Source: Curvibacter microcysteis (lineage in GTDB: Bacteria > Pseudomonadota > Gammaproteobacteria > Burkholderiales > Burkholderiaceae_C). Taken from it: DNA of 64,000 nucleotides. The stretch covers positions 1,076,900-1,140,899 of the forward strand of contig NZ_JAQSIO010000001.1 of NCBI RefSeq assembly GCF_028649455.1, given 5' to 3'. The position numbers were made by a program, and so were the translations under genes. This document shows, in pieces, positions 6,921 through 15,715 of the stretch; position 1 is the stretch's first letter, and every line of letters starts with the position of its first letter. The notes beneath the pieces were generated by a model. It worked only from the letters and a program-made list of their open reading frames with translations, did no database searches and was not told where the DNA came from.

Positions 6921-9521
6921 ATGAATCCGCCCAGTCCTGAAAATCACCAGGCCGAGCTGGCCCGGCTGAACACCCTGCACAGCTACCAAATCCTGGACTC
7001 AGGCCCTGAGACCGCGTTTGACAACCTGGCCGCTTTGGCCAGCACCTTGCTGGGCACACCGCTGGTTTTCATTGGGTTCATGGGCAAAGACCGCCAATGG
7101 TTCAAGGCTCGCTTGGGTTTGGTGGAAGACGAAGTGCCGTTGCAGCAGAGCTTTTGCCAACATTTGTTGAGCTCAGGCCAACGCTTGAGCGTGCGGGACG
7201 CCACACAAGATCCGCGATTGGCGACCCACCCTTGGGTGCTGGCCAGTCCCCAGGTGCGGGCCTATGCCGGTGTGCCGCTGATCAATGAAGAAGGGTTTGT
7301 CCTGGGCAGCCTGTGTGTGTTGGACCAGCAGTCCCGCGATTGGACGGAACTGGAGCTTGATTTGCTTCAGCAACTGGCCCAGCAAGTGATCACCTTGCTG
7401 GAATTGCGCCGCCGCCAGCACCAGATCAAGCAATTGGCGGCCTCTGTGCCCGCCGCCATCTACCAATTTCGGCTCGATCCACAAGGGCAAACCTCGTTTC
7501 CCTTTGCCAGCCAGGCCTTTGTCGATATCTTTGGCTTGGACCCGGCCGTGTTGCAGCAAAGTGCAGACAGCTTTCTGGCTGCCCTGCACCCGGAAGACCG
7601 CGAGCTGATGCGGCAATCGGTGGTGGCTTCGCGTGATCAAATGTCGCCCTGGTCGCTGGAGTTCCGCTGTGTGTTGCCAGATGGCCGATGCGAGTGGTTT
7701 TTAGGGCATTCCCAACCCTTGCCCGAGCCTGGTGGGGCTGTGCTTTGGCATGGTTTTTTCATCAATGTGTCCGACCGGCGCCGTGCCGAGCAGGATTTGC
7801 GCGAGGCGGAGACCCGCTGGAAGTTCGCGCTCGAAGGCTCTGCTGTGGGCGTTTGGGACTGGAACATCGAGCGGCAGCACTGCTATTTTTCGCCCCAATA
7901 CCGCGCGCTGTACGGCTACACCGACGACGACTTGCTGCGCGATCCCGATGGCTCGGAGCGTGTCCACCCCGAAGACCGCGTGGCCGTTCACCTGGCACTG
8001 CAACAGCATGTGCGAGGCCACACGCCGTTCTACCGCAGTGAGCACCGCTCACTGTGCCGGGATGGTCATTGGAAATGGACCTTGAGCCGTGGCCTGGTGG
8101 TGGCGCGTGACAGTGCAGGCCACCCCACCCGCATGATCGGAACGCACACGGACATCACCGAGCGCAAAAAGGCCGACGAAGACAATTACCGACGCGCTTA
8201 CTTTGACCTCCTGACAGGCCTGCCCAACCGGGCACAGCTGCTGGTCAAGTTGGCGGCTTACTTGCAAACAGGCCCCAAACCCCTGTCTGGAGCGCTGTTT
8301 CACGTCGATCTGGATGGTTTCAAGCGGCTCAACCATGCACGGGGTCACAGCACGGGCGATGCTTTGCTTTCCAGCGTGGCGCGGCGTTTGTCGGAAGGCT
8401 TGCCGCCGCAGGCTTTGCTGGCGCGCTTGGCGGCCGATGAGTTTGTGGTCTTCCTGCCCCACCTGGCCCCTGAAGACCGCGCCAGTGCCCGCGTGGTGGC
8501 CAAGCTGGTGCCTTTGCAACATGCTTTGTCCATGGCCGAGCAGCTGCGGGTGTCCTTGCTGCAACCCTTGCCTTTGGGTGAACACAATTTCAGCATCACC
8601 GCCAGCGTCGGGGTGACGGTGTTTCCAGCCCCTGGCGTGGTGGTGGACGCGGAAGGGCTGTTGCGGGAGGCCGATGCGGCCATGAACCATGCCAAATCGA
8701 CCGGGGCGAACCGGGTCGCGGCCTTTGAGCCAGGCATGCAGACCGAAATTGAAAAACTGTTCCTGATCGAGGAAGACCTCAAGACAGCGCTGGCCCTGGG
8801 ACAGCTTTCGGTCCATGTGCAGCCCCAGTACAACAATGCCCGTGCGGTCATTGGTGCCGAACTGCTGATGCGTTGGACCCACCCGGAGCGCGGTCCGGTG
8901 TCGCCGGCCGACTTCATTCCGGTGGCGGAGACCTCGGGCCTGATCGTGCCTTTGGGCGAATGGGTGCTGGAACAAGCCATGCAGACCTTGCTGGCGCTGG
9001 AGCGCTTGGCTTGTGATGTTTCGCTGTCCGTCAATGTCAGCCCGCGTCAGTTTCGCCAACTGGACTTTGTCGATCGCGTGCGCGCCCTGTTGCAGCGCAC
9101 AGGCGCCCGGGCCGATCGTTTGATATTTGAGATCACCGAAGGCTTGCTGGTGGAGCGGTCCGATTCCGTGCTGGTGCAGATGAATGAGCTGATTGCGCTG
9201 GGCATTCGCTTTTCCATCGACGACTTTGGCACGGGGTTTTCGAGCCTGGGGTACCTCAAGCGCCTGCCCATCCACGAGATCAAGATCGATCGGAGTTTCA
9301 TCAACGGTGTTCCGGACGACGAAGGCGATGTCGCCATCGTGCGCTCGGTGCTCCTGATGGCGCGCCAATTTCGCCTGCAGGTGATCGCCGAGGGCGTGGA
9401 AGACCAGCGCCAGGTGGATTTTTTGTTTGCCAACGGCTGCGAAGGTTTGCAGGGCTTTCTGTTTTCCCGCCCCCAAGCGGTGGACCACTGGCTGGCCGAG
9501 CTGGCGCTTGCGCCACACTGA
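6921..9521 (+). CDS. GAF-PAS-PAS-GGDEF(degenerate)-EAL protein, likely c-di-GMP phosphodiesterase
   Basis: An 866-residue cytoplasmic signalling protein without membrane segments. Order: GAF (about 20-165), PAS (about 170-285), PAS with PAC (about 290-420), GGDEF (about 430-600), EAL (about 610-860). The cyclase signature is AADEF (residues 504-508) instead of GGDEF, so cyclase activity is unlikely; it may bind GTP as a regulator. The EAL motif reads ELL (647-649); the catalytic Glu remains, with NVSPRQF, EITEG, DDFGTGFSSLGYL and VIAEGVED all present. Expected activity: c-di-GMP hydrolysis controlled by the GAF/PAS sensors. Convergent with the larger GGDEF/EAL gene at 9577. Confidence 0.9.
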   Translation: MNPPSPENHQAELARLNTLHSYQILDSGPETAFDNLAALASTLLGTPLVFIGFMGKDRQWFKARLGLVEDEVPLQQSFCQHLLSSGQRLSVRDATQDPRLATHPWVLASPQVRAYAGVPLINEEGFVLGSLCVLDQQSRDWTELELDLLQQLAQQVITLLELRRRQHQIKQLAASVPAAIYQFRLDPQGQTSFPFASQAFVDIFGLDPAVLQQSADSFLAALHPEDRELMRQSVVASRDQMSPWSLEFRCVLPDGRCEWFLGHSQPLPEPGGAVLWHGFFINVSDRRRAEQDLREAETRWKFALEGSAVGVWDWNIERQHCYFSPQYRALYGYTDDDLLRDPDGSERVHPEDRVAVHLALQQHVRGHTPFYRSEHRSLCRDGHWKWTLSRGLVVARDSAGHPTRMIGTHTDITERKKADEDNYRRAYFDLLTGLPNRAQLLVKLAAYLQTGPKPLSGALFHVDLDGFKRLNHARGHSTGDALLSSVARRLSEGLPPQALLARLAADEFVVFLPHLAPEDRASARVVAKLVPLQHALSMAEQLRVSLLQPLPLGEHNFSITASVGVTVFPAPGVVVDAEGLLREADAAMNHAKSTGANRVAAFEPGMQTEIEKLFLIEEDLKTALALGQLSVHVQPQYNNARAVIGAELLMRWTHPERGPVSPADFIPVAETSGLIVPLGEWVLEQAMQTLLALERLACDVSLSVNVSPRQFRQLDFVDRVRALLQRTGARADRLIFEITEGLLVERSDSVLVQMNELIALGIRFSIDDFGTGFSSLGYLKRLPIHEIKIDRSFINGVPDDEGDVAIVRSVLLMARQFRLQVIAEGVEDQRQVDFLFANGCEGLQGFLFSRPQAVDHWLAELALAPH

Positions 9522-9556
9522 ACCGGCCTGGCGGTTTCAGTGCGCGCGCATCAGAT

Positions 9557-9572
9557 GGGCCCCACGGGGCCC
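9557..9572. terminator. GC-rich hairpin between convergent genes
   Basis: GGGCCCC-AC-GGGGCCC hairpin in the 55-bp gap between two convergent c-di-GMP genes. There is no T-run on either side, so it is a transcription-end hairpin at most. Confidence 0.35.
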
Positions 9573-9576
9573 GCGC

Positions 9577-12500
9577 TCAATGCACGCTGTGCTGGTGCAA
9601 GAAGGTTTGCAGTTCTGCCGCGGCCATGGGTTTGCCAAATGCATAGCCCTGGAAGGCATGGCAGTCGTGGCTGGCCAAAAAATCTTGTTGCGCCGATGAC
9701 TCAACACCTTCGGCAATCACCGCCAGCCCCAGGCTGCGGCCCAGGGTGATGATGGTGCGCACAATGGCGGCGTCGTTGGGGTCGGTCAGCACGTCGCGCA
9801 CAAAAGACTGGTCGATCTTGAGCTGGTCCAGCGGCAGGCGCTTGAGGTAGCTGAGGCTGGAGTAGCCCGTGCCAAAGTCGTCCAGCGAAAAGCCCACGCC
9901 CAGCGCCTTGAGCACGCCCATGCGCTCGATGATGCTTTCCATGTCGTCCACCAAGAGGCTTTCGGTGAGCTCCAGCTTGAGCCGATCGGGTCGGGCGCCA
10001 CTTTGTTGGAGGGCGCTGACCACATCTTCCACAAAGTCCGGGTGTTTGAACTGCCGTGAGCTGACGTTGACCGCCACGCTCAAATGGGCGTGGCTGGGGA
10101 AGCGGGCCCAACTCGCCAGCAGGTTGCAGGCCGTGTCCAGCACCCAGCGACCCAGGGGAATGATCAGCCCGGTGTCTTCGGCCAAGGGGATGAAGTCGGC
10201 TGGGGACACCATGCCATGCACCGGGTGGCGCCAGCGCACCAGGGCTTCCACCCCACTGACTTGCTGGCCCTGTTCGGTTTGCGGCTGGTAGTGCAGCAAA
10301 AACTCGCCGCGCGCCAGGGCTTGGCGCAGCGCCGCCTCCAGCGCGGCGCGCGCGCTGACTTCGGCCTGCATCACCGGGTCAAAGAAGCGCAGGGTGTTGC
10401 GCCCCGCGGTTTTGGCCTGGTACATGGCCAGGTCGGCCTGCTTGAGCAGGTCGCTGATGCCTTTGTGCCCGTCCATGAACGGCGCCACCCCGATGCTGCA
10501 ACTGCTTTCGTGCTGATGGCCGGCCAGCAGGAACGGCATGCCCAAGGTGGCCAGCACCTTGTCGCCGATGCGCTTGGCGTGTTCGACCACCTCGGGGGTG
10601 GCGTTGCCCAGGTTCTCCAGCATCACCACGAACTCGTCACCGCCGAGGCGGGCCACGGTATCGGTTTCGCGCACACACATCAGCAGGCGTTGAGCCACTT
10701 GGCGCAACAGCTCATCGCCTTGGTCGTGACCCAAGGTGTCGTTGAGGGTTTTGAAGTTGTCCAGGTCGATGAACAGCAGCGCGCCGCCAGCGCCCGTGCG
10801 GGTGCTGCTGGCCAGTGCATGCTGCAGGCGGTCCATCAGCAGTTGCCGATTGGGCAGCTCGGTCAGTGCGTCAAAAAAGGCCAGGCGCTGGATTTCTTGC
10901 TCGGCGTGCTTGCGTGCCGTGACGTCGGTGTTGATCGACAGAATCGACTCGGCCAGGCCGAAGGCGTCGCGCACCAGGGTCCAGCGGCTTTCCACAGTCA
11001 AGGCACTGCCGTCTTTGCGGTGCTGTTCGATCTCCCCAGTCCATTCGCCGTCCTGCAGCACAGGAGAATTGGCCAATTGGAAGTGCAGGCACTCGCGTTC
11101 AATGCGCTCGCCCTGCACGGGGTCCAAGGCCTCTTGGGCCGTAAAGCCGTACAGTCGCTCAGCGCCCTGGTTCCAGTACACCAGGCCACCGCTGAGGCGG
11201 TGCACCAAGATCGCATCCTGCGCCCGGTCGAGCAGCGAAGCCTGGTCGCGGATCTGGGTGTCCGCCGCTTGGCGAGCCAGTTCTGCCGCCGCCCGCGAGG
11301 CAAAAATATGCAGGGCCGATACCGTGAAGCCGGTTTGGGTCAGCGCACGTGTGAACAATGCACAGACCAGACCCATGGGCTCGCCGGCTGCATTGTCCAG
11401 ACGGCGGCCCACCAAGGATTGAGCCCCATCCACTGGCGGCAGTCCTGGCAAGGGCGGCAGGTCGGTGCGCACCAGCCAGTTGCCGTCGCGCAGCAAGGTT
11501 TCAAAAGGGGTATCGGCCAAGGACAACTTGGCGCCTGAGCAGGCTCGACCACTGACCTGCCCGGCAATCAAGCGGGCCTGGGTGGGCTGTCCGGCTTCCA
11601 GGCTGAGAACGAAGCCGGCTTGGGCGCCCAAGGCGTCGGTCATGTTGCGCACCAGCTGTTCGAAGAATTCGGTGCCCGTGCTGGCCGAGACGGCCGTGGC
11701 CAGTTTGAGCACCGCGTGCTGCAGCCGGTTTTGTTCTTCGCGGGCGCGCAGGTTGCTGATGCCAAAGGCCAAGTCCTTGGCCAGCGCCTGCAGCAATTGC
11801 ACCTCGTCATCGCTGATGTGGAAAACCTCGGACGAGTACAGCGAAAACAAACCAAAGCGCCGAGGGCCGATGTGCAGTGGCAAACACACCAGGCCCCGCA
11901 GCCCATAGGGCAAAGCGGTGGCCAACCAGGGGGCGTAACGCTCATCCGTTCGCAAGTCCGCAATGATCACCATGCGGCCGTCGCGCAAGGCCAAACCGGC
12001 AGGGCCTTGGCCTTGGGGCGAGTCTTCGGCCCAGGACACCTTGATCTGGTCCAGAAAAGCCGTGCCCTTGCCGTGCCGAGCCACAGGCCGGATCCAGCGG
12101 CCCGGGTCATCGTCTTCGATGTAGCCGATCCAGGTCATGTGGTAGCCACCAATTTCGACGGTGATGCGGGCCACGTCCTGCAGCAAGCCGATTTCAGTGT
12201 TGGCCCGCACCAGGGCCTCATTGCAGGCACTGAGCAAACGCTGGGCCCGGCTGACGCGCAAGAGGTCGCGTTCGGTGCGCAAGCGTTCGGTCACATCGCT
12301 GGCAATCACCAGGCGGGCCGGTTGGCCATTGAAGGTGATGGTGTTGGCAGTGACTTCCACATCGATTTGCGAACCATCCTGGCGCAGGTGGCGGCGCCGC
12401 GCATCGCGCTGCATTTCACCCAGGACGATGGAAGCCAGCTTGGACTGGTGTGAGTCGTTGTCTTCGTCGACCCAAAAATCCGAGGCCTTCATTTGACGCA

Positions 12501-14415
12501 GCCGCTCGGCGTCATAGCCGTAGTGCTCGAGCATGGCCTTGTTGGCGGCCAACATGCGCAAGTTCGGCACGTCATGCACCCACATCGGTTGCGGATTGAG
12601 GTCAAACAACAAGCGGTACTGGGCTTCCGAGGCCTGCAGCTGGGCACCCAGGCGGTGGCGTTGAATGACCCCACCCAGGGTGGCCACCAGGATTTGCAGG
12701 TTGGTTTCGTCGTGCAAGGTGAAGGCGTTCGGCGTGGCGGAGACCACCCGCATCACACCAATCGCCTGGTCATCGCTCAACAAGGGCGCCACAATCACCG
12801 AGCGCACCCCGAGGTGGCGGCTGACATTCACATTGACGCGCGGGTCCTGCTCGGTGTCGTGGCAGCGCACTGTCAAGTTTTGCCGCAGCACCAAGCCCGA
12901 CAAGGTGTCCTGCAGGCCCAGCCGGTTGCCCACACGCAGGTGCAGGATGCCCGAGGCCGCACGGCACACGGTTTCGTGCTTTTCCAACAGCTCGACCGAG
13001 CTGCCGTCAGCATGGGTCAGCTCGCGTGCACGCTCGGCCATCAAGGCCAAAACGCCTTCCAGGTTGAGGTCGGCCGTGGCGATTTCCTGCTGGATGCGCA
13101 CGATGCTCATGCGGGTCTGCAGGTCGCGCTGGGCCTCGTCTCGGGCACGGCGTTGTTCGGTCAGGTCTTTCAGCCCACCGACCATGCGCCGGGGCAGGCC
13201 GCGCGGATCACGGATCAAGAAGCCGCGGTCCAACACCGGGGCATGGCTGCCATCGGCGCGCCGGAATCGGTATTCCTCACTCCATTGGGTGCCCGTGCTG
13301 GTCAGCAGTCTTTGCAAACTGTCGAGCACCCGTGCACTGTCGTCCGGGTGAATGCGGCTGGTCCAGGAGCGGCTGTCGCTTTCCAGGCTCTGCAAGTCGA
13401 TCCCGAACAAGGAGGACAGGCTGTCGCTCCACCACATGGCGTCGGTGTCGATGTTCCAGTCCCACACCGCATCGGCCGTGGCTCGGGCGGCCAGGCGGAA
13501 GCGCTCCTCGCTTTCGCGCAGGGCTTCTTCGTTGCGCTTGCGTTCATCGATGTTTTCCAGCGCCCCCTGCACCGCCACCACCTGGCCCTGTTCATCGCGC
13601 ACGGCTTCGCCGATCACGCGCACCCACAGTTGCTGCTGGTCTGGCCGCCGCAATTGCAACTCCAAATCAAAGCGCTGCCCCAGTCGAACGCAATCCTGGT
13701 AGGCCGCGCTCAGGCGCGGTTGGTCCTCAGGCGAATAGGCGGCAAAGGCTTGGGCTGGGCTGACCTGGGCTTGTGGGTCCAGGCCGTGGATCAGGGCCAC
13801 TTCGCTGGTCCAGGCAAATTGCTGGTCGGGCAGGCGCAAGATCCAGCCCCCCACCTGAGCGACCTGCCCGGCGATGCGACGGGCTTCGGCCTGCAGGTTT
13901 TGCCGTTGCAAAGCCTGTTCACTTTGGGCCTCGGCATCCAAAAGCCGGCTTTGCTGCCGACCAAACTCCAACAGCAACAAAGCTTGGGCGGCCAAGGCTT
14001 CCAGGGATTCCAGGCCCTGGGCCGATACCTGGCGCACTTGCCGATCGCCCACCATGAGCACGCCCAGGCATTGACCATTGGCGTTGAGCAAGGGCGTGCT
14101 GGCCAAGAAGCGCAAGCCGTCCACCGGTCTCACCCAAGGGTGCTGTGCCCAGACGGGGTCTTGTGACAGGTCGGGTTCGGTGTGCTGTTCCAGCAGGTCT
14201 TGGCTCAGTTGCGGGCCCAAGGTGCCACCTTCCAGCGGCCAATTCAACTGCGCTTTGGTGCACAACTGAGCCCCTTCCAGCAAGGCCAGTTGGGCCATGG
14301 GCGTCTCGCACAGGCTGCTGGCCAAACGCAACAAGCGTTCGAAATAAGGGCGGGTATCGGTGTCGAGCAAGCCAAAAGCCGAGGTTGGCGGGCTGCCCGG
14401 GGCTTTATCGATCAT
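9577..14415 (-). CDS. Giant multi-sensor GAF/PAS-GGDEF-EAL protein
   Basis: About 1612 residues, very long for the family. From the N-terminus: GAF-like (about 15-160), PAS (180-290), PAS (300-410), GAF (440-590), PAS (600-720), GAF (735-880), GAF (900-1040), PAS (1045-1165), GGDEF (1170-1340), EAL (1350-1600). The cyclase site is intact (GGDEF at about 1258) with an I-site RETD five residues before it, and the EAL motif (1390) with DDFGTG is intact, so both synthesis and breakdown of c-di-GMP are possible. No membrane segment; ligand or light/redox sensing by four GAFs is likely. The ATG at 14415 is preferred over the TTG at 14427; the ribosome site is weak. Confidence 0.88.
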   Translation of the reverse strand: MIDKAPGSPPTSAFGLLDTDTRPYFERLLRLASSLCETPMAQLALLEGAQLCTKAQLNWPLEGGTLGPQLSQDLLEQHTEPDLSQDPVWAQHPWVRPVDGLRFLASTPLLNANGQCLGVLMVGDRQVRQVSAQGLESLEALAAQALLLLEFGRQQSRLLDAEAQSEQALQRQNLQAEARRIAGQVAQVGGWILRLPDQQFAWTSEVALIHGLDPQAQVSPAQAFAAYSPEDQPRLSAAYQDCVRLGQRFDLELQLRRPDQQQLWVRVIGEAVRDEQGQVVAVQGALENIDERKRNEEALRESEERFRLAARATADAVWDWNIDTDAMWWSDSLSSLFGIDLQSLESDSRSWTSRIHPDDSARVLDSLQRLLTSTGTQWSEEYRFRRADGSHAPVLDRGFLIRDPRGLPRRMVGGLKDLTEQRRARDEAQRDLQTRMSIVRIQQEIATADLNLEGVLALMAERARELTHADGSSVELLEKHETVCRAASGILHLRVGNRLGLQDTLSGLVLRQNLTVRCHDTEQDPRVNVNVSRHLGVRSVIVAPLLSDDQAIGVMRVVSATPNAFTLHDETNLQILVATLGGVIQRHRLGAQLQASEAQYRLLFDLNPQPMWVHDVPNLRMLAANKAMLEHYGYDAERLRQMKASDFWVDEDNDSHQSKLASIVLGEMQRDARRRHLRQDGSQIDVEVTANTITFNGQPARLVIASDVTERLRTERDLLRVSRAQRLLSACNEALVRANTEIGLLQDVARITVEIGGYHMTWIGYIEDDDPGRWIRPVARHGKGTAFLDQIKVSWAEDSPQGQGPAGLALRDGRMVIIADLRTDERYAPWLATALPYGLRGLVCLPLHIGPRRFGLFSLYSSEVFHISDDEVQLLQALAKDLAFGISNLRAREEQNRLQHAVLKLATAVSASTGTEFFEQLVRNMTDALGAQAGFVLSLEAGQPTQARLIAGQVSGRACSGAKLSLADTPFETLLRDGNWLVRTDLPPLPGLPPVDGAQSLVGRRLDNAAGEPMGLVCALFTRALTQTGFTVSALHIFASRAAAELARQAADTQIRDQASLLDRAQDAILVHRLSGGLVYWNQGAERLYGFTAQEALDPVQGERIERECLHFQLANSPVLQDGEWTGEIEQHRKDGSALTVESRWTLVRDAFGLAESILSINTDVTARKHAEQEIQRLAFFDALTELPNRQLLMDRLQHALASSTRTGAGGALLFIDLDNFKTLNDTLGHDQGDELLRQVAQRLLMCVRETDTVARLGGDEFVVMLENLGNATPEVVEHAKRIGDKVLATLGMPFLLAGHQHESSCSIGVAPFMDGHKGISDLLKQADLAMYQAKTAGRNTLRFFDPVMQAEVSARAALEAALRQALARGEFLLHYQPQTEQGQQVSGVEALVRWRHPVHGMVSPADFIPLAEDTGLIIPLGRWVLDTACNLLASWARFPSHAHLSVAVNVSSRQFKHPDFVEDVVSALQQSGARPDRLKLELTESLLVDDMESIIERMGVLKALGVGFSLDDFGTGYSSLSYLKRLPLDQLKIDQSFVRDVLTDPNDAAIVRTIITLGRSLGLAVIAEGVESSAQQDFLASHDCHAFQGYAFGKPMAAAELQTFLHQHSVH

Positions 14416-15035
14416 GGTGTAAGCCAACGCAGGGCGTCACAGGCGGGCCGATGGTTGAACTCAGGTCCAGCCGACAAAGCGGCGAGCGTTTGGGGCACAA
14501 AACATCCCAGTCATTGAAGAGAGAGCAAGGGTGGAGCCGGGACATCAATCAAGCCATCACAGACCCGGTTGCAAAAGACGCCGGGCAAATGTGACAAATG
14601 GTTTCAGATCGTCTGAGCAGGGTCAATACGGTTTTTTGCGAATAAGGCCTTTTTGCGACGCAGCCGCCTGGACTGTGGTGCGCAACCGCCTTGGCGCCCG
14701 TCGCCACTTGGGCTTCTCGGGCGACTGTGGTACATTGCCGGATCGCCCCTGGCGACTGACCGCGTTGGTGCTTGTCGCCATGAGACGCAAATGCCCCTGG
14801 CAGAGTGGCCGTCAGTCCAGCCCTGCTTGTGGCGTGCCAGCCTGCTCATGTCACAGCGCAAGTGGCTTTTCCCCTTCTGTTGACGTTGCCACTGCTTTTG
14901 GCGCGTTCCCGGGTCCCGAGTCTTCATGGCCGGAATCTCAGGTTGTTCAGGACGGGCTCCCTAGGCACTTGGGGCTGCCAGTATTTTTGTCCGCGACTGC
15001 GGGGCTGATAGAGCTTCCGGTCCAACAACCCTTTG
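14416..15035. other. 600-bp intergenic region with long leader of the infA locus
   Basis: Gene-free between the giant GGDEF/EAL gene and the small gene before infA. It holds a small dyad TCAGA-TCG-TCTGA near 14601-14613 and a promoter at 14708-14736, which would leave a leader of about 290 nt before the ATG at 15036. Frames such as 14531-15112 are Cys/Ser/Pro-rich with no family likeness. No tRNA, 6S, SRP or tmRNA signature was recognised. Confidence 0.45.
14708..14736 (+). promoter_or_regulatory. Candidate sigma-70 promoter for the 15036-infA unit
   Basis: TTGGGC (14708-14713), 17-bp spacer, TACATT (14731-14736). It reads toward the small conserved gene and infA with a leader of about 290 nt. 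Confidence 0.45.
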
Positions 15036-15284
15036 ATGATTCAGACTTCGACTTTGCTACCCAACGCGCCCATCTTGATGGGCAAGTACCGAATTGCCGC
15101 CTGCCCCCGTGAACTGGAAGGCGGCCAATACGCGTCCCTGGTGTCCATCGCCAGTGGCCGCGGCAGCGCCAGCACCGACCGGGTGATGCGCTTCATTCCA
15201 GAATTTTCCACCCGTGCCGCTGCTTCGTGCTACGCCATCGAGCAGGGCATCCAATGGGTTCGCGGTCTCGCGCGCACCCTCTGA
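15036..15284 (+). CDS. Small conserved protein upstream of infA, function unknown
   Basis: An 82-residue soluble protein starting at the ATG at 15036; no good ribosome site is seen, and the internal ATG at 15078 is an alternative. The core reads GGQYASLVSIASGRGSASTD followed by RVMRFIPEFSTRAAA and a C-terminal helix. From memory, similar short proteins are widespread in Comamonadaceae and often lie near cold-shock or translation genes, but no function is established. Thirty bases separate it from infA, so co-transcription is likely. Confidence 0.65.
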   Translation: MIQTSTLLPNAPILMGKYRIAACPRELEGGQYASLVSIASGRGSASTDRVMRFIPEFSTRAAASCYAIEQGIQWVRGLARTL

Positions 15285-15314
15285 ACCCCATAAAGACCCA
15301 AAAGGAAGACCACC

Positions 15315-15569
15315 ATGGCCAAGGAAGACCTGATTGAAATGATGGGTGTCGTCAATGAAGTGTTGCCGGACACCCGTTTCCGCGTGACGCTTGAAAACGG
15401 CCACGAACTGATTGCCTACTCGGCTGGCAAGATGCGCAAGAACCACATCCGCATCTTGGCTGGCGACAAGGTGTCTCTGGAACTGTCGCCCTATGACCTG
15501 AGCAAGGGCCGCATCAAGTTCCGCCACATCGAAGGCCGCGGCCCGATGGCCCCGCGCCGTCCGCGTTAA
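15315..15569 (+). CDS. infA: Translation initiation factor IF-1
   Basis: An 84-residue S1/OB-fold protein starting [18 protein letters not shown] and containing [18 protein letters not shown] and [13 protein letters not shown], diagnostic of IF-1, which binds the 30S A site during initiation. It carries a basic C-terminal extension ([12 protein letters not shown]) relative to the 72-residue enterobacterial protein. Betaproteobacteria commonly have a second infA near the ribosomal protein operons; this copy stands outside such an operon, suggesting it is the accessory one. Good ribosome site AAAGGAAG upstream. Confidence 0.93.
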   Translation: MAKEDLIEMMGVVNEVLPDTRFRVTLENGHELIAYSAGKMRKNHIRILAGDKVSLELSPYDLSKGRIKFRHIEGRGPMAPRRPR

Positions 15570-15715
15570 GGCGTTTCAGCCTCCCGCGCTTTTTGGGCCT
15601 TGGCCCCCAAAGGTCTGTGCTTGAGTCGCTTGACGGCTGAAGCCAGGCCTTTTTGACTGGCGCCCGCCCGCAGTGGACCAGGCCTCATCCGTGCGGCCCA
15701 GGATTTGGCGGCACC

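Noticed and set aside
14531..15112. 193-codon frame before infA
   Set aside because: Cys/Ser/Trp/Pro-rich product, no ribosome site, crosses the promoter and overlaps the conserved 82-residue gene.
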